Positions 1 to 9,202 of a DNA stretch of 64,000 bases are shown here, piece by piece. The stretch is from contig JAJECH010000042.1 of NCBI GenBank assembly GCA_022822135.1, positions 1 through 64,000 of the forward strand. The letters are read 5' to 3'. The notes beneath the pieces were generated by a model. It had not been told where the DNA came from. It worked only from the letters and a program-made list of their open reading frames with translations, and ran no database searches. This DNA comes from Pseudomonadales bacterium (GTDB lineage: Bacteria > Pseudomonadota > Gammaproteobacteria > Pseudomonadales > Azotimanducaceae). Every line of letters starts with the position of its first letter. The stretch's first letter is position 1. Both the position numbers and the translations under genes were made by a program.

Positions 1-931
1 CCTCTTGCCAAGGCTCGTCGATGCTGTCCCTGATCATGGGCTTGTAAATACGTTCTTGGTGGTTCGCATATCCCCTCGCAAACCGACCCTTGACGCAGGA
101 AGCCCCGTGATTGGCTTTCCCTTCTTTATCCGGTACCATGCGAACGACTTGATCGCCTTTCATTTCCGCTTTGAACGAACAACCGACACCACAGTAGCCA
201 CAGGTGGTTAACACGGTACGGTCAGGCACGCCGTGCTCGATGACGGTTTTTTCCATCAACGTAGCTGTCGGACATGCTTGTACGCAGGCACCGCAGGACA
301 CACATTCAGAATCGAAGAACGACTCCGCGCCCGTCGAGATTTTGGATGCGAATCCTCGATCGTCGACTGTAAGTGCAAACGTTCCTTGAATCTCGTCACA
401 CGCCCGAACACAGCGGGAGCAAACGATGCACTTCGATGGATCAAACGTGAAGTAAGGATTGCTTTCGTCTTTCGTTTCTTCGAGGTGATTCGCGCCTTCT
501 TCGTAGCGAACTTCACGCAATCCGACTTGCCCGGCGACATCCTGTAGCTCGCAATCACCGTTCGCCGAACAGGTTAAGCAATCGAGAGGATGGTCCGAGA
601 TATAGAGTTCCATCACGCCACGTCGCAGCTCGGCGATCGATTCATTTTGGGTGATGACGTTCATATCTGCAGCGACAGGTTCCGTACATGCCGCGACGTA
701 CCCGTTTCGACCTTCGATTTGCACCATGCACATACGGCATGAGCCAAAGGACGCGAGGCTATCAGTCGCGCACAACTTAGGAATGTCGAGATCGAGCATT
801 GAAGCCGCACGCATGATGGACGTGCCAGCAGGTACGGATACGGATTGACCGTCAATCGAAAGAGTTACCGAATCCTTCGGATCGAAGTGTTCTATCGGCG
901 GTGTACCGAAGTCCTTGTCAAGCAATCTCAT
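1..931 (-). CDS. fdsA: NAD-dependent formate dehydrogenase alpha subunit, N-terminal part
   Basis: Cut by the left window edge; about 310 N-terminal residues are visible. The ATG at 931 lies 15 bases after the fdsB stop. The order is a NuoG-like [2Fe-2S] domain (four Cys around FGSCRMC), the His-Cys3 motif HPLDCLTCSANGDC, two ferredoxin-type [4Fe-4S] clusters (CIVCSRCVRAC and CVSCGACVQACP), then the molybdopterin-oxidoreductase Fe-S domain (CGYCGVGC, later ASCVKGR). Known role: the alpha subunit oxidises formate to CO2 at a bis-MGD cofactor and passes electrons through FdsB/FdsG to NAD+. The domain order and the fdsG-fdsB neighbours separate it from membrane or hydrogenase-linked formate dehydrogenases. 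The catalytic Cys/Sec region lies outside the window. Confidence 0.93.
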   Translation of the reverse strand, partial: MRLLDKDFGTPPIEHFDPKDSVTLSIDGQSVSVPAGTSIMRAASMLDLDIPKLCATDSLASFGSCRMCMVQIEGRNGYVAACTEPVAADMNVITQNESIAELRRGVMELYISDHPLDCLTCSANGDCELQDVAGQVGLREVRYEEGANHLEETKDESNPYFTFDPSKCIVCSRCVRACDEIQGTFALTVDDRGFASKISTGAESFFDSECVSCGACVQACPTATLMEKTVIEHGVPDRTVLTTCGYCGVGCSFKAEMKGDQVVRMVPDKEGKANHGASCVKGRFARGYANHQERIYKPMIRDSIDEPWQE

Positions 932-946
932 TGCAGTGGAAATGTA

Positions 947-2443
947 CTACCGAAAATCTTCCGGAAACCGTTCAAGCGCGCTTCGGACGGGAATCGGCGT
1001 CATGCCGCCCATCTGGCACAGACTCGCGTTTTCCATAACGTCACAGAGCTCGTGAATTAATTGTATATCTGCCTCTACATTGCTGGTTTGCGGAAGGCCT
1101 TGGACTAATTCCTTTCCACGAACACTTCCGATACGGCAGGGCGTGCATTTACCGCATGATTCAATCTCGCAGAACTCAAAGGCATACTCGGCTTGCTCGC
1201 GAAGGTCAACCGTGTCATCAAACACGACCAACCCACCGTGGCCGATCCCTGCACCGATGGTTTGCATCGCCTCATACGTTAGCGGCGTGTCGAGTTCCGC
1301 TTCGGATAGATAAGCGCCTAATGGACCGCCAATCTGCACACTTCGGAATGGTCGTCCGGATCGTGTACCACCGCCATAGTCTTCGACTAGCTCCCGCACT
1401 GTATGCCCGAACTCAAGTTCGATAAGTCCACCGTATTTCACGTTTCCTGCGATCTGAAACGGAATGGTTCCACACGACGGTGCGACGCCGAGTTCGCCGT
1501 ACTGCTCGCCGCCTAAGTCGAACAAACTTGGAACGGATGCAAGAGTTATGACATTGTGCACTAGGGTGGGCTTATTGAACAGTCCTGCGATCGCCGGTAA
1601 TGGCGGTTTTGCACGAATCTGTCCTCGTTTCCCTTCCAAGCTTTCAAGGAGTGAGGTCTCTTCGCCACAGATATATGCACCGGCGCCAACAAAGACCTGA
1701 AGATCGAACGAAAATTCACTATCAAAGATGTTATTTCCTAGTAGCTTATGATCATAAGCCCTTGAAATAGAACGTTTTAATTCGTGAAGTGCGTATGGGT
1801 ACTCAGAACGTAAGTAGATGTAACCGTGGGATGCCCCGCATGCGTAACCCGCGATTGCCATGCCTTCGATTAGAGCATCTGGATCGCCTTCCATGAGCAT
1901 CCGGTCCGAAAAAGTACCGGAGTCTCCTTCGTCAGCATTACATACGATATAGCGTTGGTCAGCGGGTGTATCTGCCACCGTCCGCCACTTGATGTGCGCT
2001 GGAAATCCTGCTCCGCCTCGACCTCTTAAACCTGATACCTCAAGCTCATTGATCAAGTCGTGTGGGTCACGCTCAAGCACGGTTTTTAACGTGGTGTACG
2101 TCGGCGTGTCCGTCAGTGCGGCATAACCGACGTTTCTGAACACGAGACGCTGTTGTTTCTTGATGAACGGGTGCTCGTGTATATCACCGAGAAACGAAGA
2201 ATGGTGGTCGTAATTTGCGCCAGCATTGATGAGCGCTGCGAGGTCCGACACCACGTCGGCGGAGACCGGGCCAAATGCGACTCTACCGCTAGGTGAGTCA
2301 ATTTCGATCAGAGGCTCAAGCCACGCGAGTCCGTATGAACCTACATCGACACAGTCGATGTCTTGGGTCGCAAGTGCTTCCATGACAGCCGATCTGCCAA
2401 GCGCGTGCGCGAACGAATCATTGGAGATGTATGCGGTGGTCAC
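947..2443 (-). CDS. fdsB: NAD-dependent formate dehydrogenase beta subunit (NuoF-like)
   Basis: 498 residues. The GTG start overlaps the fdsG stop as GTGA; a longer frame opening at 2521 would run inside fdsG and is not favoured. A thioredoxin-like N-terminus is followed by the NuoF-type flavin/NAD module (GLRGRGGAGFPAHIKW, then CNADEGDSGTFSDR and GAYICGEETSLLESLEG). Near the C-terminus is the [4Fe-4S] ligand set ESCGKCTPCRIG with a fourth Cys in SLCQMGG. Known role: FMN-dependent transfer of electrons from the Fe-S chain of FdsA/FdsG to NAD+. Translationally coupled to fdsG, with fdsA immediately downstream. Confidence 0.95.
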   Translation of the reverse strand: MTTAYISNDSFAHALGRSAVMEALATQDIDCVDVGSYGLAWLEPLIEIDSPSGRVAFGPVSADVVSDLAALINAGANYDHHSSFLGDIHEHPFIKKQQRLVFRNVGYAALTDTPTYTTLKTVLERDPHDLINELEVSGLRGRGGAGFPAHIKWRTVADTPADQRYIVCNADEGDSGTFSDRMLMEGDPDALIEGMAIAGYACGASHGYIYLRSEYPYALHELKRSISRAYDHKLLGNNIFDSEFSFDLQVFVGAGAYICGEETSLLESLEGKRGQIRAKPPLPAIAGLFNKPTLVHNVITLASVPSLFDLGGEQYGELGVAPSCGTIPFQIAGNVKYGGLIELEFGHTVRELVEDYGGGTRSGRPFRSVQIGGPLGAYLSEAELDTPLTYEAMQTIGAGIGHGGLVVFDDTVDLREQAEYAFEFCEIESCGKCTPCRIGSVRGKELVQGLPQTSNVEADIQLIHELCDVMENASLCQMGGMTPIPVRSALERFPEDFR

Positions 2444-2880
2444 AGGTTCGCTATGACCTGATCTGCGGACGCATTGGATACAAGCTGTCCGTTGATTTCG
2501 ACCGCTGGTCCATTCGGGCACAAGCCTAGGCAGTAGACAAAACTAACGGCTGTCATGCCGTCGACCGTTTGACACGGGATCGTCGAGCCTAGATGGGCTT
2601 CGATCGCTTTTACCAAGTCCCGTGATCGGTTCGCTTGGCAAGCCTCCGCTGTACAAATACGTAGCGTATTAGGCGGCTGCGGCGTCGTCTTGAAATCATG
2701 ATAGAAACTGATGATTCCGCTGACTTCAGCAACGCTTAAATTGAAGATATCGGCGAGAATGATCCTGTGGTCCGCACTGATGTACCCAAACTGACTCATC
2801 AAGCGCCGACAAGCATGAATAATTCCGCCAACGAGGTTCGTACAGGGTTGTAACAGCTCTCGTACTTCGGCCTCGGACAT
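2440..2880 (-). CDS. fdsG: NAD-dependent formate dehydrogenase gamma subunit (NuoE-like)
   Basis: 146 residues from the ATG at 2880 (begins MSEAEVREL); an upstream in-frame ATG at 2949 would add 23 residues without family resemblance. The thioredoxin-like [2Fe-2S] ligands are visible as CTAEAC (Cx4C) and CLGLC (Cx3C), with the typical ISFYHDF segment before them. It is the first gene of fdsG-fdsB-fdsA, the usual order of soluble FDS enzymes. The 100 bp to the divergent gor start must hold its promoter. Slightly short for the family but complete in motifs. Confidence 0.92.
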   Translation of the reverse strand: MSEAEVRELLQPCTNLVGGIIHACRRLMSQFGYISADHRIILADIFNLSVAEVSGIISFYHDFKTTPQPPNTLRICTAEACQANRSRDLVKAIEAHLGSTIPCQTVDGMTAVSFVYCLGLCPNGPAVEINGQLVSNASADQVIANL

Positions 2881-2980
2881 AGACGGGAGTGTGTTGGGGA
2901 TGCGTCGATTATATTGTCGGATATTCCTCGTCCGTTTCGCACGATACATGCGTATTTAAGGGTTTTGTTAATAAAAAAGC
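2881..2980. promoter_or_regulatory. Divergent promoter region fdsGBA / gor
   Basis: A 100 bp gap between two divergently transcribed units, AT-rich near 2950-2980. It must carry both promoters unless the fdsG transcript starts within 2881-2949. No specific operator was recognised. Confidence 0.4.
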
Positions 2981-4330
2981 GTGAAACACGACTACGATCT
3001 TTTTGTGATTGGTGCCGGTTCTGGCGGCGTACGCGCCGCACGGATGTCGGCGAATCTAGGTGCGAAAGTTGCGATTGCTGAAGAACGCTATCTGGGTGGT
3101 ACATGCGTCAACGTAGGGTGCATTCCCAAGAAACTGTTTGTCTATGGCAGTCATTTCAGCGAGGATTTCGACGAATCCGCAGCGTACGGCTGGAAGGTCG
3201 GCGATTCCGAATTCGAATGGTCAACGCTACTTGAAAACAAGAATCGAGAGATTTCCCGACTCAACGGAATCTATCGGAACTTACTGGAGTCACCTGGGGC
3301 AGAGATATTCGAGGTTCATGCAGAACTCGAGGATGCTCATACGGTTCGCGTCGGTGACCACCGGGTTACTGCAGACAAAGTATTGATAGCAACGGGTTCA
3401 TGGCCCGCAGTGCCTGACTTGCCAGGACGCGAGCATGTTCAAACGTCAAACGACGCGTTTTTCTTCGAAACACTTCCAGAACGTGTGATCGTCGTTGGCG
3501 GTGGCTACATCGCAGTGGAATTTTCAGGGATCTATCAAGGTCTCGGTGTTGACACGACGTTACTCTATCGGGGTCCGCTGTTCTTGCGCGGATTCGATGA
3601 TTCCGTGCGTGAATTTGTTCGCGATCAGCTCATCGAGAAAGGCGTCGAAGTACGCTTTAACGCGGTGGTAGACAAGGTTGAACTAACGAACGACGGTAAG
3701 GTCGCGCATTTGTCAGACGGAACGGACTTGGTAGCCGATGAAATCTTGTACGCGACTGGTCGTCGGCCTCTGTCTTCGTCGTGTGGACTTGATCATGCGG
3801 GCGTGCAGGTCGATGAAAATGGCGCTGTTCGTGTGGATTCCAACTATCAAACGAATGTCCCAAACATCTATGCGATTGGTGACGTCATCGATCGTTTGCA
3901 GTTAACGCCGGTCGCGATCGCAGAAGGAATGTGCATCGCGTACAACCTGTTTGCCGGCGAATCTCGACAAGTTTCGTACGAAGACATAGCAACGTCGGTG
4001 TTCTGCCAACCTAACATCGGCACCGTTGGACCAACCGAAGCGGTCGCTCGATCAAAGTATGCCGACCTGCACGTCTACGAATCGTCTTTTCGACCTCTGA
4101 AGTACACCATGTCGGATAATCAGGAGCGCACATACATGAAATTGCTTGTTGATGGCGATTCCGACCGCGTCGTGGCGGCGCACATGGTAGGTCCGGAGGC
4201 GGGTGAGATCATTCAAGGATTGGCCGTGGCGATTAAAGCGGGCGCAACGAAAGCAGATTTCGATGCAACGATCGGGATTCACCCGACAGCCGCCGAAGAG
4301 TTCGTCACGATGCGCGAACGGTCGCGCTAA
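2981..4330 (+). CDS. gor: Glutathione-disulfide reductase
   Basis: 449 residues from a GTG start. It has an N-terminal FAD motif [10 protein letters not shown] and the redox-active disulfide C42/C47 in [13 protein letters not shown]. The NAD(P) Rossmann motif is [11 protein letters not shown], the second FAD motif is IYAIGDV, and the catalytic His-Glu pair is [10 protein letters not shown] (H434/E439). The C-terminal dimer domain is complete. The signature [13 protein letters not shown] and the length of about 450 match glutathione reductase better than dihydrolipoamide dehydrogenase or mercuric reductase. Known role: NADPH-dependent reduction of GSSG in the cytoplasm. The AGCS symporter gene follows 12 bases downstream, so the two are probably co-transcribed. 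Confidence 0.93.
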   Translation: MKHDYDLFVIGAGSGGVRAARMSANLGAKVAIAEERYLGGTCVNVGCIPKKLFVYGSHFSEDFDESAAYGWKVGDSEFEWSTLLENKNREISRLNGIYRNLLESPGAEIFEVHAELEDAHTVRVGDHRVTADKVLIATGSWPAVPDLPGREHVQTSNDAFFFETLPERVIVVGGGYIAVEFSGIYQGLGVDTTLLYRGPLFLRGFDDSVREFVRDQLIEKGVEVRFNAVVDKVELTNDGKVAHLSDGTDLVADEILYATGRRPLSSSCGLDHAGVQVDENGAVRVDSNYQTNVPNIYAIGDVIDRLQLTPVAIAEGMCIAYNLFAGESRQVSYEDIATSVFCQPNIGTVGPTEAVARSKYADLHVYESSFRPLKYTMSDNQERTYMKLLVDGDSDRVVAAHMVGPEAGEIIQGLAVAIKAGATKADFDATIGIHPTAAEEFVTMRERSR

Positions 4331-4342
4331 AGGACACACGAA

Positions 4343-6022
4343 ATGGCAGAAGTAATTCAAGCGTTCGAAGGGTTTCTAGGTCTCTTAGACAGTTGGCTCG
4401 GATCATCCATTTGGTTCCCGTACGTGCTCGTCGGGGTAGGCGTGTGGTTCACGATTTACCTTGGGTTTCCGCAATTTCGTTATTTCAATCGGGCGTGGCG
4501 ATTTCTCTTTGGGAAAGAGGGCGATTCCAATGCGCCCGGTGATACCACACACTTTCGCGCACTGACAACGGCGTTGTCCGGTACGGTGGGTACTGGCAAC
4601 ATCGGCGGTGTTGCGTTCGCGCTTTTCCTTGGTGGTCCTGCCGCGTTGTTCTGGATGTGGGTGACCGCGTTCGTCGGCATGACGACCAAATTTGTTGAGG
4701 TCACGCTTTCACATAAATACCGCGAATTCGACGATAAAGGCGAAGTCGCGGGTGGTCCCATGTATTACATGGAAAAACGCCTCAATATGAAGTGGTTGGC
4801 CGTGATCTTCGCGATTGCAACGTTATTAAGTGCCATCGGTACTGGTTGCCTGCCGCAGAGTAACAACCTAGCGAACGGCCTGGATACATCGTTTGGTATC
4901 CCAACGTGGGTCAGCGGACTTGTACTTGCTGTACTCCTGGGTCTCGTTGTGATCGGCGGGATCAAGCGGATCGCGGCGGTTGCGTCCAAGATCGTTCCGG
5001 TCATGGCGGCGTTCTACCTGATCGGTGCAATTGGTGTCATCGTCGTGCACGCGGAGAACATCTGGCCGTCTTTGGTCAGTATCTTCGGCAGCATCTTTTC
5101 AGGAAGTGCTGCGTTAGGTGGCTTCTTAGGTGCTAGTTTTGCATACGCATTCACCCACGGTGTTAATCGCGGGATATTCTCGAATGAAGCTGGGCAGGGT
5201 AGTGCGCCGATTGCGCACGCGAGTGCGAAAGCTGACGATCCAGTGCCTGAAGGTTTGGTCTCGTTACTCGAACCGTTTATCGACACCTTAGTAATCTGCA
5301 CGATCACTGGGTTGGTGATCCTATCGTCGGGCGCGTGGGCGGATAAATTCCCGAACGATTTTGGATTAGGAAACACCGAGGTCGTGGCTGGCGTATATAG
5401 CGACGAGGATCCAGCCCATGTGGCGATGTTGAGTGCTCACATGGGACGAAACCCACCAGCGAATGATCCGATCAAACCACTAACTGCGGAATTGACCGTA
5501 GTGAATGGCGCAATTGTTGATTCCGGATATACGATCATCCACAATCGATCGGTCGCTGAAGAAATCACTGTAAGGAGGAACGGTGAGCTACTTACCGGTT
5601 CGCTTGTGGTTGAAGCGGGCGAGATCGTAAACGATGTAGAGCTGCATGGTTCTTCACTCGTCCACTCCGTCAACTTAACGGTTGAGGCATTTAAGCGCGG
5701 GATTTTTGGAGAATCTGGCCAGTATGCGGTCACTATATCGCTCGTGTTGTTTGCTTTTTCAACCGCGCTCGCATGGAGTTATTACGGGGATCGGGCGATC
5801 TTGTATCTCTTCGGACCGAAGGCTCTTACCCCGTATCGAGTGATCTATTGCATTGCGTTCTTGCTTGGAGCGACGATGGATACGACGTTGATCTGGAAGA
5901 TCGCGGCGGTGTTCGTGGTACTGATGGCGTTGCCAAACTTATTTGGCATCACAATGTTAAGTCGTGAGATGAAGTCGACCGTGAGAAACTTCGTAGATCC
6001 TGCGGAGGAGAAAGCGGCTTAG
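4343..6022 (+). CDS. AGCS-family sodium:alanine/glycine symporter with extra loop domain
   Basis: 559 residues; an AGGA ribosome site precedes the ATG. AGCS hallmarks include ALSGTVGTGNIGGVAFAL in the first third and the GGPMYYMEK loop. Also present are GVNRGIFSNEAGQGSAPIAHA and the closing helices around YYGDRAILYLFG. It should import a small neutral amino acid with Na+ across the inner membrane; the substrate is inferred from the family only. The family is usually about 450-500 residues. The excess is a polar segment of roughly 120 residues (about 331-450) between two hydrophobic stretches, rich in Val/Thr and acidic residues, which looks like an extra loop domain. The last about 65 codons are duplicated in decayed form at 7011-7222. 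Confidence 0.9.
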   Translation: MAEVIQAFEGFLGLLDSWLGSSIWFPYVLVGVGVWFTIYLGFPQFRYFNRAWRFLFGKEGDSNAPGDTTHFRALTTALSGTVGTGNIGGVAFALFLGGPAALFWMWVTAFVGMTTKFVEVTLSHKYREFDDKGEVAGGPMYYMEKRLNMKWLAVIFAIATLLSAIGTGCLPQSNNLANGLDTSFGIPTWVSGLVLAVLLGLVVIGGIKRIAAVASKIVPVMAAFYLIGAIGVIVVHAENIWPSLVSIFGSIFSGSAALGGFLGASFAYAFTHGVNRGIFSNEAGQGSAPIAHASAKADDPVPEGLVSLLEPFIDTLVICTITGLVILSSGAWADKFPNDFGLGNTEVVAGVYSDEDPAHVAMLSAHMGRNPPANDPIKPLTAELTVVNGAIVDSGYTIIHNRSVAEEITVRRNGELLTGSLVVEAGEIVNDVELHGSSLVHSVNLTVEAFKRGIFGESGQYAVTISLVLFAFSTALAWSYYGDRAILYLFGPKALTPYRVIYCIAFLLGATMDTTLIWKIAAVFVVLMALPNLFGITMLSREMKSTVRNFVDPAEEKAA

Positions 6023-6119
6023 ATATCTGAGTCATTTGGCGTATTTGTAGAAGGCGTGCTGAGAAGCTAGACGAGTCGAAACGACCATGATGATCAGATG
6101 ATGCTGCGCGTCGTCAAAT

Positions 6120-6938
6120 TTGTCGGAATCTGACATGCAAGCAACGTCCGGGTTTGCGCCGTTTCGGTTAGAGTCGAAGGAAGCGCTAGATTCCGTTCGC
6201 GATCAGTTAGTGAAAAGCGGCTTTGCGCGCCTCACTCAAGGAGTGAATGGTCACATCGCGGAGTCCGTTGCTTCGCATGTTTGGAACTGTCTTGAATCTG
6301 TTGACTTATATCGGGACCGCAAGGAAACTTGGCCGAACGGAAGACCTGTACGTGGACCGTTATTCCGTGCCATTCGAGACTATGAAGGTCTGAACCCGCT
6401 GTTCCCGAATACGTTCGAGGAAGGCATGTTGAACCTGATCGGTAGCGAGTACCGATTTATTCAAGAATTCATCCTCTACATGACCTTTCCAACAGCGAAT
6501 CGCGACCTTGGGAAATGGCGTGTGCCGTGGGCTGGATGGCACAACGACTTCACAGGTGACGGTACAGGTAAGGCACCGGGCTATCTGGCGTTTGTGTTAC
6601 TGACAGATACTGAAACTTGTGGGGGTAGCCCCGTATTTCTCGCAGGTTCGCATCGGTTAAGTGAGGTCATTGCCCCACAACATGCGAGCGCGATCATGAA
6701 ACAACTCAGCAAAAAGTCGACGTTGTTGGAACGCCTTTGGGATCGAAGCGAGGGGGCACCTGGCGCATTCGTTGGCGAAGGATGTACGGTCGATGAAGTC
6801 GAGCTTGAAGTACTCGAAATGACTGGAAAGGCAGGCGACGTATTTCTACTCAATGGCTTGCTATTACATGCTCCGACCGAGAACGAGCGAGTGGACGCGA
6901 GACTTGCTGCGAAGTGTTTTCTTCAGCTGATTGAGTAG
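6120..6938 (+). CDS. Phytanoyl-CoA dioxygenase (PhyH) family protein
   Basis: 272 residues from a TTG; an ATG at 6135 is an alternative start. The Fe(II)/2-oxoglutarate dioxygenase facial triad can be read as H-x-D in GWHNDFTGDG and a distal His in LLLHAPTENER, with the PhyH-typical phrase GGSPVFLAGSHR between them. The C-terminal region (GDVFLLNGLLLHA) matches the jelly-roll closing strands. The substrate is unknown. It lies about 100 bp after the symporter on the same strand and is followed by a fragment of a second symporter copy, so the gene may sit inside a duplicated or rearranged unit. Confidence 0.8.
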   Translation: MSESDMQATSGFAPFRLESKEALDSVRDQLVKSGFARLTQGVNGHIAESVASHVWNCLESVDLYRDRKETWPNGRPVRGPLFRAIRDYEGLNPLFPNTFEEGMLNLIGSEYRFIQEFILYMTFPTANRDLGKWRVPWAGWHNDFTGDGTGKAPGYLAFVLLTDTETCGGSPVFLAGSHRLSEVIAPQHASAIMKQLSKKSTLLERLWDRSEGAPGAFVGEGCTVDEVELEVLEMTGKAGDVFLLNGLLLHAPTENERVDARLAAKCFLQLIE

Positions 6939-7010
6939 CGGGCCGAGATTTGGTGTCCGCCGAGCTAACGACATCTAGGACCTGCTACTAGGCAAATACG
7001 CTCGGCTGTA

Positions 7011-7222
7011 TTGGACCAAAGGCTCTGAGCTCTTCTCAAGTGATCTATTGCATTGCGTTCTTGCTTGGAGCAGCTATGGATACGACGATGATCTGGTAAA
7101 TCGCGGCACTGTTTGTGGTGCTGAATGCGTTACCGAATTTACTTGGCATCACGTTGTTGAGTCGTGAGATGAACTGGACGGTGCGAAACTTCATGGACCT
7201 TGCGAGATAAAGAGCGATTTAA
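7011..7222 (+). pseudogene. Decayed duplicate of the symporter 3' end
   Basis: Aligns without gaps over about 200 bases with 5811-6022, the 3' end of the AGCS gene, at a constant offset of exactly 1200 bases. The shared run TGATCTATTGCATTGCGTTC is identical. The copy has an in-frame TAA where the intact gene has the Lys codon of the motif IWKI, and several further substitutions. No start or upstream part of the gene is present, so it cannot encode a transporter. It shows that a second symporter copy, or its 3' end, once lay downstream of the PhyH gene. Confidence 0.88.
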
Positions 7223-7423
7223 CGGTTTCAATCCATAAAAGCAAAACTACGTAGAAACAGATAGCATCGAGAGACCTTATTGAGAAATTCGGAAAAGAAC
7301 GTGAATCTACATTAAATAGTTGTCGATTCTCCGGTGATGTCAATCCTCAAATAGATATCAGTGATTCGACGGTGTTGCAGATCTTTCGTAAGCGTCGAAT
7401 CCGCAGATGCAATCGTATTTGTT
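7223..7423. other. Intergenic, nothing recognised
   Basis: AT-rich spacer between the symporter remnant and the convergent hypothetical gene ending at 7424. No coding frame with a plausible start, and no clear terminator hairpin. Confidence 0.4.
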
Positions 7424-7861
7424 TCACACGATAGCCTTGTGGTGATTAGGGTTAACAACTTTGGCAATTTGTTCGCAGACACTACGTTCGTTTGCGGAAT
7501 TTCGTTCCGGGATTCCTTTTATGTCGCAGTGAGCAGGATCTTCGGGCGACGTCGGAGTTGAATCGATTGGCATATGAATGACTTTAACCGATCCGCTACA
7601 TGCTTGCAGATCACCAACAACGATCTCGACTAAACGCCCTGCTTCCTTAATCGTTAGTGCAGACTTAGCTAACAATCGCACCTCGTTTAATTGATTCTCC
7701 GGGGGATACTGACTGAAGACCTCGAGCCACCAGGCAGATGGGCATTTTCCGGATTCTTTATTCCGAAACGTTGTCCACAATACTTCGCCCGTTTCCGTGA
7801 ACTTGGATGGTGAAACGTAGTGAACAATATGTGCGCTTGGTGATAGTTCCTCACCCCTCAT
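7424..7861 (-). CDS. Conserved-type hypothetical protein, second gene of a pair
   Basis: 145 residues, ATG at 7861, overlapping the end of the upstream gene by 11 bases, so translationally coupled. The N-terminal phrase HIVHYVSPSKFTETGEVLW is of a kind I recall from unnamed proteobacterial proteins of this length, often encoded as the second gene of a pair. No catalytic motif, signal peptide or membrane segment is visible. It appears to be a soluble cytoplasmic alpha/beta protein. Function unknown. Confidence 0.7.
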   Translation of the reverse strand: MRGEELSPSAHIVHYVSPSKFTETGEVLWTTFRNKESGKCPSAWWLEVFSQYPPENQLNEVRLLAKSALTIKEAGRLVEIVVGDLQACSGSVKVIHMPIDSTPTSPEDPAHCDIKGIPERNSANERSVCEQIAKVVNPNHHKAIV

Positions 7862-8321
7862 ACAGGAGAAAGCGCCTTATTGCTGGACGAATGTGTGACC
7901 AGAATTCACTTGAATCGATCGTCTGGACCTCTACGTTTCTGTCAAAGGGCAGCCAGGCATACTCGATATCACCATTTGGACGGACTTCGATCGAGAATCT
8001 TGTTTGGCGATCAACACTTACCCAAACAGCGTTAATCTCACCTTGATCACCAAGGGCAAGTCCAGCTCGTTTAACCTTGAAAGGCGCATCGTGCATGCAG
8101 GCGATAAAAACTCGAACCGAAGTTTCGTCTACTTCAAAATCTTCTTCTTTCGCGATTGCTCGTAGTTCACTGATTCGGTCTTCGTAGACACCCAAAATAG
8201 ACGCGTATCCCTCGCCTTTTTGGTTCTTTTTAGTTTCTGCTAGCGAGTTGTTCTCTAAAGCGTTCATTCGGTCGTACGAGGAAGTCGCAGAATAGGTGTG
8301 TTGTTCTTTTTTGTTATTCAA
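7851..8321 (-). CDS. Hypothetical protein, first gene of a pair
   Basis: 156 residues. The N-terminal 40 are polar and low-complexity (Lys/Asn/Glu-rich), followed by a compact domain with the phrase RPNGDIEYAWLPFDR. No signal or transmembrane segment. It runs directly into the next gene with an 11-base overlap (stop inside the start region at 7861), so the two proteins are probably made in fixed ratio and may interact. Function unknown. A toxin-antitoxin pair is possible from the layout alone but is not supported by any motif. Confidence 0.7.
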   Translation of the reverse strand: MNNKKEQHTYSATSSYDRMNALENNSLAETKKNQKGEGYASILGVYEDRISELRAIAKEEDFEVDETSVRVFIACMHDAPFKVKRAGLALGDQGEINAVWVSVDRQTRFSIEVRPNGDIEYAWLPFDRNVEVQTIDSSEFWSHIRPAIRRFLLYEG

Positions 8322-8472
8322 CTTTAATTGTAGTACGACGGAAGTGTTAGCTCCGAGGATATTCGAAACTGCGCCACGGAGCCTTCAACGTCGACCATAC
8401 TGCTAATGCACCATGATCATCGTCAACCATGTCCCTACAGAAGCGAACGTGTAAATACTTTATAGCTAATCC

Positions 8473-9144
8473 TTATTGTCGACTAAAGAGACTCGGTTGC
8501 AGTTGACGAACACGTGCCAGAATCTCGATTTCTGATGTGGAGCGATTAGGCTGAAACGCGACTCGGTGCTCTAGCCACTTAGCGAGCCGTTTTACGATCT
8601 TTGAACTTGTGGTAACACGTCGTTGCGCGGATAACTTGAGCCGTTGGTTGAGCCACTTCGCGATTTCCTCCGGCGTCTGAACGGAGAAGACCGCATAGGC
8701 GCGACGATAGTTCTTTCGTGCAGCACCTTTGTGCGCGTGACCGTGCTTTTTCATTACACCTAGCACTTGGCTCGCGGCTCTCGGATCCTGCATGAGCGTG
8801 TCAAGTTCATCCTTTAGCTGAACAAGCAACTCGCGGTACTGATCAACCCGCTGTGCTTTACCGAGCAAGGTCCCGATGGAGTGGGCTGCCGCATGACTTT
8901 CTGTATACGATCCGAATCGCGCTTGCGTAAACAGCGTTCGCCACCCGTCGATGTCATCCGAGCTATTTGTACGACAGGGACACAGACCGCGAAGAAATTG
9001 TCGACGCTCGAGTAAATCCATGTCGTCGACACAGATTTTGGAGCTTACTCGTTTTGCCACTCGTTTCCCCAAATGGGATTTCGCGAATTCTAGAAAGACG
9101 GAATCGATCTTTGGCATGATCGCATCGTAGGTAACGAGCGACAT
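8473..9144 (-). CDS. Hypothetical basic, helical protein
   Basis: 223 residues, strongly basic and predicted to be mostly helical. Arg/Lys-rich helices fill the second half (for example KGAARKNYRRAYAVF). It vaguely resembles CHAD-type helical, polyphosphate-binding proteins in its basic helices and its LLGKAQRVDQYRELL segment. The conserved His pattern of CHAD is not evident, so this is only a suggestion. It stands alone, with 150 bp to the gene pair on its 3' side and a very small gene on its 5' side, all minus strand. Confidence 0.55.
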   Translation of the reverse strand: MSLVTYDAIMPKIDSVFLEFAKSHLGKRVAKRVSSKICVDDMDLLERRQFLRGLCPCRTNSSDDIDGWRTLFTQARFGSYTESHAAAHSIGTLLGKAQRVDQYRELLVQLKDELDTLMQDPRAASQVLGVMKKHGHAHKGAARKNYRRAYAVFSVQTPEEIAKWLNQRLKLSAQRRVTTSSKIVKRLAKWLEHRVAFQPNRSTSEIEILARVRQLQPSLFSRQ

Positions 9145-9202
9145 GAATGCGAGTTAATGAATCACCCAATACTCAATCGATGGTGATTCGTGATGTTGAC
9201 AG

